Shown here piece after piece: positions 52,471 through 63,560 of a stretch of 64,000 bases of DNA. The DNA is from Citrus sinensis. Lineage: Eukaryota; Streptophyta; Magnoliopsida; Sapindales; Rutaceae. The notes under the pieces were generated by a model, which was not told the origin of the DNA, searched no databases, and was given only the letters and a program-made list of their open reading frames with translations. The DNA is taken from assembly GCF_022201045.2 (NCBI RefSeq), contig NC_068558.1, positions 42,055,501 through 42,119,500 on the forward strand. Reading direction: 5' to 3'. Position numbers and translations under genes: made by a program. Position 1 is the first letter of the stretch. Each line of letters begins with the position of its first letter.

Positions 52471-54579
52471 ATCTTCTTTTTTTAATTGTTTGAGTTGAAT
52501 CTTGTAGCTCTGTAAATATTAAGTGTTGGGTTCTCATCTGAATAAAGGGCTTTCCTTGGAGTGAAATAGTGAAATGAACAACGATTTCAATTGACTAGTT
52601 GTAAAGTTTAATTTTGTCCTAAAATGAGCAGTTCAACAATATATTATCATGGGCAGTGTTTTTACCCAGATTTTGCTTGGTTGCTTGCCTACTAGTGTGA
52701 ACACTTTATTGCTTTGAAAACTCATTTGCTATATTAATGCTTTGGTGGTAAGTTTCTTGTATGTATATCTGTAGTTATATTATTTTGATTGGAATTTTCT
52801 GTATTCAACTCTGAAACTGACTTGCTGGATTTAAGTAATAATTAGTTATTTTAGTGAAAGTTTGAGCATTTGTGTAGGTATGAAAGTAATATTAAGTTCA
52901 TTTTGAACAATAGGTTGTTTTGATGAATATAGCTTTTGAAAGAATTTTCAAATGATGTCAATGCCGAACAATAGATTGTCATTGCTTCCTGGAAGAATAG
53001 ACCAATCAAGTTACCTTGTCGTACCTGGAAATTATTCGGAGGGGGCAGAATCTGTTGGATGATGAACTTTGCTGCGGCTTTGTTGCAATTTTGTTGGCTG
53101 CAGAATTTTAGGCTTGGCTTCAGTAAATATAGGTTGATATTTGCAAGGCAACTTTTATATGGCTTATGTAAAATTTTTCTTTTTCCATTTACATTGCTGG
53201 GTTTCGTTGTAGTTGCTGAGCAAGTGAGAGAACACATTCAATTTTATACAACAATTATAAGTATTGACCATGAGGCAGGATACTGGAAAATTGTTGTGTT
53301 ATTACCCCTCAATGGTAAAATGATTGCAATTGGTATGGTGATCACAATTGATGACTTTTGAATGAAACCATATGTTTTAATTATTTATTTATCCTGTTAT
53401 TTATTTTAATATTTCATTTGCATGGATGTTTATTTCACAAGATACTTATTTGAAAAATGTCAAAAAAAAAAATGTTATATTGCTAAAAAATAAATACGTT
53501 GTTAATAAGCTGTGTTGAGCTTTTACTTTAAAACTATTTACCTTTCTTCCTTTTTTTATTTGCCGTAAATTTATGCAATATATCAATCCACTTTTTTTTC
53601 GGAGATGGTACTTGTAATAAGGTTGGATGATGCACTTGGTGTAATGTACTAGATTTTGGTGGATTTTTAGGATGATATGTAGAAAATATTATGTTTGACA
53701 TAGGAATAGTTAATTTGATTTATTTTCATTAAATTGTGTTTCCTATAATTAGTTAAAATAAAATAAAATAAATTGATTAAATTGATTTAGCGGATGGGAA
53801 AATAAGCCTATAAATTTGTGTGGGAATTAATAGAATTAAAAATGGTTGCAAGGTTATTTATAGTGGAGATTTCGGCTATAAAAAGCGCCAGTGGAATATA
53901 AGAGCTCTTCCGAATTTATTTGTGAGGCCACTTATTGCAACCACTAGTATTTTACTCATTTTAGTTTTTTTTTTAATCAAACTTAATAGTTAAGTCATAT
54001 TTTGCTTTATCACACTTATTTCTTCACTTTAATGGTTCACTTTCACAAATTTCACTCAAATGTGAAAAATTTTAATTTCCACTATAACTTAGTTGAAAGT
54101 CATTCATTGGGTTTACTACTTTTTCAAGCCTTAATCAACAAATTGAAGGCATACATTGCTTAACTAGAATTTCAATCATAATTACAAAAAATTAAAACAA
54201 TTAGGATTATTGATATAATAATTAACAACCAAAAATTAAATATTTATATATTCAATTGTACTTTTCTTTAATAAAAAGCGAGTGCTATATTTCAAAGATT
54301 AAAATTAAATATAAGACACTAAGAGGCTTTGATAGTTCTCCGACCAAACGAAAGATTTAAAACACTTAAAAGCAAATTCGGATTGGAATATTATTATTTT
54401 GTTGGTTACCTTTATTCATAATACAAATACTTCGAAAGTGATTATATTTATAAAAAATTAGATGAAAAATGTTTACAAAATAATATTATTGAATGTTTAA
54501 AACGAACACTTGTAGTATAAGGTATGACTATTGAAAGATTAAAATCAGTGCACGAAATTAAAGTGACCAGAAGCTTACA
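52471..54579. other. Interior of the Mutator-like element, unidentified
   Basis: Intron- or UTR-like AT-rich sequence. A frame at 53,059-53,361 has no family signature. Nothing else is supported. Confidence 0.4.
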
Positions 54580-55006
54580 AGCCGTAAACGGCTTGCCGGT
54601 TTGACTTGAACCGGAAATCCGGTTATGTTCCAGCAAGTCCTTCACTCGAATCCGGTTTTCCGGATATCACAAACCGGCTTGCCGGTTGGATCCAGAAGAT
54701 AGCACGTTAAAACCGGCTTACCGGTTTCCTTAACCGGTTGGCCGAATGAATCCAGAATGCTGCCAAAGTGCAGCTCGAATCCGGATTTCCAGATTTACAG
54801 AACCGGCTATCCGGTTAAATCCAGTGAAGGCCATACGCGAATCCGGTTTTCCGGATTGATAATCCGGTTATCCGAATATTGACCCGAGAGCAACCAAAGA
54901 AAATGCGGCTCACCGATTTGAACAATCCGGTTATCCGGAATTTGTCCCGAGAGAAATCAATAAGAAAAACGGTTTTCCGGATGAGAAGAAGTGGTATACC
55001 GGTTTA
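54580..55006. repeat. Cluster of CCGG-N4-CCGG palindromic motifs
   Basis: About twenty CCGG sites fall between 54,596 and 55,002 in otherwise AT-rich DNA, most of them paired as CCGG-N4-CCGG (for example CCGGTTTTCCGG, CCGGCTTGCCGG, CCGGTTATCCGG). Pairs lie in loose units of about 60-75 bp that often end in GGATCCAGA or AATCCAG. Each pair flanked by AA/TT forms a short inverted repeat. It looks like an array of binding sites or subterminal transposon repeats. Confidence 0.85.
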
Positions 55007-55140
55007 GACTTGGGAAATCTTTTTGTATCTAATTGGGTAAGCTCTTATACTTGTATTACACACACCATTTTATTTTTGGCCTTTTAAAATTGCTTAATTT
55101 TAAATCATTTTGAGATTTAAAACCTTTCAATAAGCCATTT

Positions 55141-55944
55141 AGGGTGCGTTTGGCACACTATATTGTATTATGCTGTATTGTATTATTTTAATGCTGGTAT
55201 ATTGTATTATGTTGTATTGCGTTAGCATTGTATTATAACAATATTGTAGAATGTTTGATTAATTAAATTAAATAATTAAAAAATAATATATATTAATACT
55301 TAGAAAAATAATAAATATAGAAATCTTAAAATTTGTATTATAATTATGATAAAAAATTTTATAAAATTTAATATTATATGTAAATAATAAATTTAGATTA
55401 TAATTAATATTATAACTGTTAATATAAATTAATAAATTATTATTCAATAATATTAAATTATATTTTAATTTACAATATATTATTATTTTTACATTTTAAT
55501 ATATTAATAAATTTTTAATTTAATATAAATAATTATAAATATTGAAATTTGCATAAATTTAAATAATATTAATTTTAAAATTAATATGAATGTAAATAAT
55601 ATTATAATATTAATATATTATTTTTATATGATTCATTAATAAATAAAATAATATTATCATATAATTTATTTTTATATTTTATTCATTATATTAGTATTTA
55701 ATAATAAAATAATTTATTTTTATAATATTTTAATAAAATAAATTTGCCTCAATTGAGGCAAAAAGCTTCCGCATTACGCAAACCCGAGGTTCCCTTGGGT
55801 TTGCGTAATGCGACCCCATGCCTTATTATGCTGTATTATAATGCAGTATAATGAGGTCTCAAATTTTACCAAACAACTTCTTGGTAATAAATTAATGTGA
55901 ATAGTGGTATAATACCACACAATCCCATGCACTAAACGCGCCCT
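55141..55944. mobile_element. Nested hAT-like MITE
   Basis: The left end AGGGTGCGTTTGGCAC is imperfectly inverted at the right end (AGGGCGCGTTTAGTGC on the other strand), and the next bases also pair. The interior is AT-rich and non-coding. A 20-bp perfect palindrome (55,743-55,762) and a 43-nt near-perfect hairpin (55,770-55,812) lie inside. No clear 8-bp target duplication was found, so superfamily assignment is tentative. Confidence 0.6.
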
Positions 55945-56059
55945 TAATGCATGAAATATAAAATCATAAAATTACAAGTATATCAAGCTATCTAATTCAT
56001 GAAGCATAAATTCATATAATAACAAACATATCAAGCCATGTAGTAAAACATAAATCAAG

Positions 56060-58260
56060 ATGCAACATTCATCATTCCAACAAACATTAAACATTTTACT
56101 TAAAATATGCAACAGCGAACATAAAATATGAGTACCTCCATAACAGTGAACATACAACGTCAAACATGAAACGTAGAACAGCAAACATGAAACGTGGAAC
56201 GTAAACATGAAACGGGGGCAAAAAAGAAAAATTTCGGGGTATTTGAAAAATCAGTACATGAAACATTGCACAACCAACATGAAACATATCACTTAAAATA
56301 TGCAACAACAAACATAAAATATGAGTCCCTCCGTAACATGGAACATGAAACATAAAACATGAAACGTAGAACAACAAACATGAAACAGAGAACGTAAACA
56401 TGAAACGGGGGCAAAAAAGAAAAATTTCGGGGTATTTAAAAAATCAGTACATGAAACATTGCACAACCAACATGAAACATATCACTTAAAATATGCAACA
56501 ACGAACATAAAATATGAGTCCCTCCGTAACAGTGAACATGAAACATAAAACATGAAACATAGAACATCAAACATGAAACATAGAACGTAAACATGAAACG
56601 GGTGCAAAAAAAAAAATTTCGGGGTATTTGAAAAATCAGTACATGAAATATTGCACAACCAACATGAAACATATCACTTAAAATATGCAACAACGAACAT
56701 AAAATATGAGTCCCTCCGTAACAGTGAACATGAAACATAAAACATGAAACATAGAACATCAAACATGAAACATAGAACGTAAACATGAAACGGGTGCAAA
56801 AAAAAAAAATTTCGGGGTATTTGAAAAATCAGTACATGAAACATTGCACAACCAACATGAAACATATCACTTAAAATATGCAACAACGAACATAAAATAT
56901 GAGTCCCTCCGTAACAGTGAACATGAAACATAAAACATGAAACATAGAACATCAAACATGAAACATATAACGTAAACATGAAACGGGTGCAAAAAAAAAA
57001 ATTGCGGGGTATTTGAAAAATCAGTACATGAAACATTGCACAACCAACATGAAACATATCACTTAAAATATGCAACAACGAACATAAAATATGAGTCCCT
57101 CCGTAACAGTGAACATGAAACATAAAACATGAAACATAGAACATCAAACATGAAACATAGAACATCAAACATGAAACATAGAACGTAAACATGAAACGGG
57201 TGCAAAAAAAAAAAATTGCGGGGTATTTTAAAAATCAGTACATAAAACATTGCACAACCAACATGAAACATATCACTTAAAATATGCAACAACGAACATA
57301 AAATATGAGTCCCTCCGTAACAGTGAACATGAAACATAAAACATGAAACATAGAACATCAAACATGAAACATAGAACGTAAACATGAAACGGGTGCAAAA
57401 AAAAAAATTCCGGGGTATTTGAAAAATCAGTACATGAAACATTGCACAACCAACATGAAACATATCACTTAAAATATGCAACAACGAACATAAAATATGA
57501 GTCCCTCCGTAACAGTGAACATGAAACATAAAACATGAAACATAGAACATCAAACATGAAACATAGAACATCAAACATGAAACATAGAACGTAAACATGA
57601 AACGGGTGCAAAAAAAAAAAATTGCGGGGTATTTTAAAAATCAGTACATAAAACATTGCACAACCAACATGAAACATATCACTTAAAATATGCAACAACG
57701 AACATAAAATATGAGTCCCTCCGTAACAGTGAACATGAAACATAAAACATGAAACATAGAACATCAAACATGAAACATAGAACGTAAACATGAAACGGGT
57801 ACAAAAAAAAAATTCCGGGGTATTTGAAAAATCAGTACATGAAACATTGCACAACCAACATGAAACATATCACTTAAAATATGCAACAACGAACATAAAA
57901 TATGAGTCCCTCCGTAACAGTGAACATGAAACATAAAACATGAAACATAGAACATCAAACATGAAACATAGAACGTAAACATGAAACGGGTGCAAAAAAA
58001 AAATTCCGGGGTATTTGAAAAATCAGTACATGAAACATTGCACAACCAACATGAAACATATCACTTAAAATATGCAACAACAAACATAAAATATGAGTCC
58101 CTCCGTAACAGTGAACATGAAACATAAAACATGAAACATAGAATATCAAACATGAAATATAGAACGTAAACATGAAACGGGTGCAAAAAAAAAAAATTTG
58201 GGGTATTTGAAAAATCAGTACATGAAACATAAAACATAAAATATAAAACTTAAAATGTTA
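56060..58260. repeat. 192-bp tandem repeat array (about 11 units)
   Basis: The phrase TCAGTACATGAAACATTGCA marks unit starts at 56,251, 56,444, 56,636, 56,829, 57,021, 57,235, 57,427, 57,641, 57,832, 58,023 and 58,215 (some with TACATAAAAC). Spacing is 191-193 bp, except two units of 214 bp with an extra 22-bp copy of an internal subrepeat (ACATAGAACATCAAACATGA). Each unit ends with a poly-A tract followed by GGGGTATTT. The first partial unit before 56,251 is the most diverged. Minus-strand open frames through the array are a by-product of its composition. Confidence 0.97.
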
Positions 58261-58473
58261 AACATGAGATAAATTTCATAGAAAATGAATAAAATTTTTG
58301 TCTTTTTGTTAACACACATTTTATTTTATTTTTTAAAATATTTATAATAAAAAATATTTTTTTCATTTTTACTTTACTTGTCATTTTTTACTTATTATTA
58401 TTATTATTTTTTAAATATTATTCGTTTTAAATATTTTTTATTTTAATTTATTTAAATAAAAAAAATATATTAA

Positions 58474-58608
58474 TGGCAGCAACCGGCTGTAAAACCGGTT
58501 GCTGCCAGTCAAAAAAGTTGTTTGGCTGCCAGATGGCAGCCAAACAACAAAGGGGTCAATAAATTGACCCCCTCTATGATACAGGGACTTTGAGTCCCTG
58601 TATCATAG
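58474..58608. other. Chain of four perfect hairpins at the element's right end
   Basis: Consecutive perfect stems: 58,474-58,486 with 58,495-58,507 (13 bp), 58,517-58,531 with 58,534-58,548 (15 bp, 2-nt loop), 58,552-58,560 with 58,563-58,571 (9 bp, 2-nt loop) and 58,574-58,589 with 58,593-58,608 (16 bp, 3-nt loop). The last overlaps the terminal inverted repeat. Confidence 0.95.
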
Positions 58609-58616
58609 CCGTGTCC
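58568..58616 (-). repeat. Right terminal inverted repeat
   Basis: On the minus strand it begins GGACACGGCTATG, matching the left end for 11 bases exactly and about 80 percent over 49 bp. It is followed by the GCAACTGTG target duplicate. Confidence 0.85.
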
Positions 58617-61276
58617 GCAACTGTGAGTTTTCATCAACTTCTCGTGAGAAAAGCACTTTGGCCATCATTCCACGTCATGTCAAACATAAAGGTTAGCGCT
58701 TTTTTTTTTTTTTTGGCCCTCTTTACTTTATGTATCTGGTATGAAATATAAAATTTATATAGTAAAAGGAACCTTAACCAATTCTTATTAAAAATAAAGT
58801 TGACGATGTCAGCTGATAAAAAATATTAGAAGTATCAAATAATTAAATTATATTATTTTTTGTTAATTTTTTTTATCAATGTTTAAAGTGTGAGGTACAA
58901 TACCTCAAGAATATCATAGTCAAAATCCATAAAAAAAATTATATGTAGCAAATAATTAAAGAAAATGTAAAACATATTTTACATCACTTTTCGTAACAAG
59001 CCATTAATACATCATGATCCACACAAGAGGATTCCTTAATGGTATGGAGTTGGTCCACGTCCAACCATGTCTATGATCAAAAGGATACATTTGTTAAGAG
59101 TTAGCAAAAGTGTAAACAATCTGTTAAATATCTACAGTATTTATGAAAAATAACTTAAAATATTACTTTTAAAAAAATAATGAAAATGCCTTTGCGAATA
59201 AAAAAAATTATATTTATTTAGGCAACTCAAATTTCAATTATTATTTTCCACTAAAAAATTTTATAATTAAATTAGTTGGTACCCAATTATTTTTTTTTTT
59301 TTCAAGTTGAATGACCTTACAAATTGATTGAGTATGCCTGTTTGAAAGCAAGCACGCTGGTACATAGCCACGTAGACAAAGGCCCAATATGCGTTGGAGC
59401 CCTACTTTCAAGCAAAGTGCTGAATCGTCAATCGCGGGTATGTGGCACAACCGTAATTCCTCACAATTTCATAGGTGTCCTTGGAAATTAATTGTTTATT
59501 TTTTTCTTATAAAAAAAACTGATTATTTAATAAATAAATAAATAAATATAACATGAAGTGATCTAGTGTTAAGGACCGGGAATGCGCAGGGAGCTATAAA
59601 AATTTCGGCAAAATATCCTAGTACAATAAGTTACGTAAAAGCACTATGAAAACCAATGGGATAAAGCCACGTGTTCCGGCAGATTTTTAAACTTTCCTTT
59701 CATCATGGCTTGTCATTGATACATGCGCTCTAATTGATTGGCTACAAGGTTTCCACTTTACGTGGCGCGTGAAATTAAATGAGCGTGGGATTTACAAAGA
59801 AGATAGTTGGATTGCACTTGTGAACACGTTGAAGCGCGTCCTTGAGACCGTGTTTTGGAATCAAAGGTAACGGTTTGGATGATGGTAGTCCGTGTTTGGT
59901 GCGATCCTGGCCATTGGATCACAAATTGGTAGATTGGATTGCCCTTTCCTTGTCACCGCCTTAACTGACGGAGTCAGCTAGGGATTAGAGAATAATGAGA
60001 TTCTATAATAGTTGGGGTCCACACGTTAGTCGACAAAACAAAGGAAAAGGAAAAAAAATAAAAAATAAATGGCAATGGCCCTCTTCCTTCCAACAACATG
60101 GGATTTAAAATATCATTATCTAATGGCTCGAAAACTATTAATTAATTATTTTCAATTAGAGAAATTATCAAACTGTTTCAAGCCGTAACCGTCGTGTATC
60201 GCTTACGTGTTAATTATTTTCTGCCATGGTATTGCGCACCGTCGCCGGAGTTAAATCAACAAGGCGATGTTATTCAGCTGTCAAAAAGGAAAGCCATCAT
60301 TTTTAAGTATGAACAAATAAATATATATATTATCATTAGGAGTTTGATGATTTTAAAAAATCGTCTCATGATTTGTATAAATCTGAACTTTGAAAGATAT
60401 TTAACACATATATTTTCAACATATATTTTTATGCTTTCTGAACCCATATTTTTAATGATGAATTTGACATTTTTAAAACTCATTTTCATAAATTGAATGT
60501 TAGTGTTTTGCTTCGTTTTATGTTTGAAGATCTTTTAGATTATTTTCAAATTGAGATTAGGCACCAAAAAATCATTTTATTTCAACCATTTGGATAGTTG
60601 ACCCATATGTTAGATAAAGACAGTTTAAAAATCTAAAAATGTTTATTTGAACACTCTAATTGCAAAAATACCTTAATTTGGGTGGTTGAAAATGACGGTT
60701 GAAGACTTGAAGAACTTCAGTAAGAGATTGACGATCCCAAAAATTTTATCCGGACTACAAAACGTTGTCCAACATATCCATTTGGGTCAATATTCTCGGC
60801 CCATTAATCCACCCTTTCCCCATAACTGGGCTAGATGTTTCAACGGGCTGCCCAGCCTTGCCACTCGCATATTTGCATCTGGGGCAGCGCATTTCACATT
60901 TTTGGTCGTAATAATAGATGCCGCGGGACCAAACTCGTCCCAAATTTAATTGCTTCAATGGACACTCGTACAAGCTAATTTCCAATTTAATCTTATTTTC
61001 GAGTCCTCGAAAAACAATTTGAGTTGCATAAACATTTTCATCGCATTCTCATTTAAGTTGTCGTATGACAGGACATTTCTTCTCCCAAGCAATAAAAGAT
61101 ATTGTGCTTTCTTTAAAATAAAATATAGTATGATACATTGCTTGTTTTACAAGTTACTTGCTAAATTGTTCCAGGTCCCTATTAAAAGGACATTTTATGG
61201 AAATTATAAAAGTATGTTCAAGTTACATTATGGATAATAAATTCATAATATATATATATATATGTTCCAATCATGA

Positions 61277-61398
61277 ATTTTAAAGTGCGGGAAAATATGG
61301 AAAACTTTTAAAACCGCATGATTTTAAAAGTTTAAAATTGTAAGCCTTTCAAATCATGTGGTTTTAAAATTTTTCCAGACTTTCCCACATTTTAAAAT
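61277..61398. mobile_element. Small fold-back element, copy A
   Basis: About 122 bp whose halves are inverted copies: ATTTTAAAGTGCGGGAAA at the left and its near reverse complement at the right, with the pairing continuing inward (AACCGCATGATTTT / AAATCATGTGGTTT). Confidence 0.7.
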
Positions 61399-61596
61399 CC
61401 CTGACCATAAAAAAAATATACATATATATATATAGTACTAGGCAAGTAGTTGATGGGTAATTGACACATTTAACAAACAACTTATAACATGTTGTTCACT
61501 TCTTCAACATAACAACTTACTTAAGGTTATTTAAGTTTAGATGAATGTTTTTTTTATTATTCAAGTAACAAAACTATAGTAGTTTTTTTGTATGAG

Positions 61597-61717
61597 ATTT
61601 TAAAGTGTGAAAAATTATAAGAAATCTTTAAGACCATTAGGTCTAAAAGACTTAAAACTTAAACCACATAATCCGCACGGTTTATGCATTTTATTGGATT
61701 TTTTCACACTTTATAAT
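61597..61717. mobile_element. Small fold-back element, copy B
   Basis: About 121 bp with ends ATTTTAAAGTGTGAAAAA and, inverted, ATTATAAAGTGTGAAAA. Same end sequence and length as the element 320 bp upstream, so probably one family, more diverged inside. Confidence 0.6.
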
Positions 61718-62755
61718 TCTAAAATAGAACATTTTCTAAGTGAAACAAATGGTAACTTAATTATATTTATAAATTGATAATATTTATGAAGTATTTATAC
61801 AATTCAATCCGAAAGTAATATTAGTATCGTTAGATGTTATGTTACATTTTCCAGTTTCTAACTCCAGTAATATATCATTAATTTTGACATCATGACTCGT
61901 GAGATTGTTGTCCCTCATTGGCAAATTATAGCATATAGTTTGTTAGAAAAAAAAAAAAAGAAATTGCACTCACGTTATATGTTCCAAAGTTTATCACAAT
62001 TCACAAGGAAAAATGGGGAAAAAAAAAGCAAGTGGTCAATGCAAGTGAGATTTGTTTTTTTATCCTTTTTCTCATTTTCCCTTTTTAAAAATATATTTAT
62101 CGGGCGGTTCGTCTGAATATTTTGATAGGCCAAAGAGAGAAGTGCATCGGGGGAGACAAGACTTTTATTGTTATTTTTGGGTAAGTGGACAAGACAATGG
62201 ACATGTAACATTTCTCCATTCTTTTGAGAGACACGAGTCATGGAGTCCGCGGCACAGCGTACATGACAATACAATGCGAGCCGCTGGCCTTTTGTTCTTT
62301 TGAGACCCTACAAACCTTGCATTTGCAGAAAGACTTCATTATTTATTACTTTCTTTACCCTCTAGCTGCTGTACTTTTGTTGGATTTGCCGGACACACTT
62401 TGTTGTCCCGAAAGGCTACGTGTCGCAAAAGCTTGCTGGGATATTGAGGACCGCTTGCAATGCGTTATCTTATGAAATTTATATTTTGATATATAACAAG
62501 AAATTACAAATTAAAAAAAAAAAAACAAAATCAAGGGTTAGAATACAAACACACATATAGACAGGATAAAATGTTGTTACCTTTCAGGCTATAAACAAAG
62601 TTCATTGTCTCTTGCATTGCGACAATTTTGGTGTTTAGTAACTGTACATCTTCTTAATTATTAATATTGCTCCGTAAATGATTTGTTGTCTAACACGGTT
62701 GAAAAAGACAAGATATGTAGGGAACAATATTACAAGAACTAAAATCATATAACTT

Positions 62756-63560
62756 TTTAGTATATTTACTAAAGGGGAATTGGAATTGGTCGAAATCGAA
62801 ATGAATAATTGGAATATGAATAAGTTATTTATTTAAACTGTAGAAATCAAAATTAGAATGAGTTGTATTATCATTAATATGTTTATTTTGTCTTATAATC
62901 GAAATAAAAAATGAGTTAGATTGTTCTAAATTACTAAAAAGTCATTAATTAACTATTGTCATCATTATTATTTTGTATTTTAATTATTGTGACTTTTATT
63001 ATTCAAAAATTATTATTATTATTATTATTTGAATAACAATAACAATAATATTATTATTATTACTAACATTAATATATTAATTAATTATAATCCTTTTATC
63101 AATAATAATAAATTTTAATATGTGCTTTGTCATGAAATCAAAATAGATCATTATAAGTTATTAAAATAACCTTAGTTAATTATTGTCTTTATTTATTATA
63201 ATAATTGTGATTGTGATTATTATTATTCAAATAGTTATTGTTAACCACAACAATAACAAATTAATAAATTTTAATAATAATAATGACATTAATAATGACA
63301 ACGACAATAATAATAATAATATTATTACAAAGATTTGCAGGGACCAAAATAAAAATGACAAAAGTTAATTTAGGGCAATTTAAAAATTATAAAATTTAAT
63401 AGGGGTAAAACGAAGGGTTTAATTCCCTATTTCTTAATCCAAAAAATACGTAAACCCATATATTTCGTTCACATTCCTCATTTTACTCTAAAAACAAACA
63501 CTATTAATCAGTCTCATTTCAAATTTCAAATCTTTAATCCTACAATAAACACACCATAAA
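62756..63560. mobile_element. Possible inverted-repeat element, about 800 bp
   Basis: Sequence at 62,756-62,850 (GTATATTTACTAAAGGGGAA...) loosely matches the reverse complement of about 63,470-63,560 (GTGTGTTTATTGTAGGATTA...). The interior is microsatellite-like ATT/AAT DNA. Similarity is modest. Confidence 0.3.

Larger units (their letters stand above)
50229..58616. mobile_element. Mutator-like element carrying captured gene DNA (Pack-MULE type)
   Basis: An identical 9-bp sequence GCAACTGTG flanks the interval at 50,220-50,228 and 58,617-58,625; a 9-bp duplication is the hallmark of the Mutator superfamily. The ends are inverted copies starting GGACACGGCTA (11 bp perfect), with similarity extending about 49 bp at roughly 80 percent. 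Both ends fold into hairpins. The 8388-bp interior holds a WDR55-like fragment with introns, a GC-rich repeat, a CCGG-motif cluster, a nested MITE, a 192-bp tandem array and terminal hairpins. No transposase coding region is recognisable on either strand, so it would depend on a partner element. Alternative: a composite of several insertions whose outermost pair of ends belongs to a different fold-back family. Confidence 0.8.

Noticed and set aside
53059..53361. 100-codon plus-strand frame in the Mutator-like element, considered as a transposase piece
   Set aside because: No MULE transposase, SWIM or zinc-finger motif, and its composition is that of non-coding DNA.
56096..58230. Long minus-strand open frames of 90-180 codons rich in Met, Phe, Cys and His
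   Set aside because: They arise from the 192-bp tandem repeat; the same peptide recurs with the repeat period and has no start context, family or splice support.
56060..58260. Regular repeats resembling a CRISPR array
   Set aside because: The whole 192-bp unit is repeated with no unique spacers, and the genome is a plant nuclear genome.
50229..58616. Helitron as an explanation for the gene-capturing element
   Set aside because: It has terminal inverted repeats and a 9-bp target duplication, whereas Helitrons have neither and insert between A and T.
60755..60985. Minus-strand frame with a CPRC motif, considered as a zinc-finger gene
   Set aside because: A single CxxC with no second metal-binding pair and no supporting exons.
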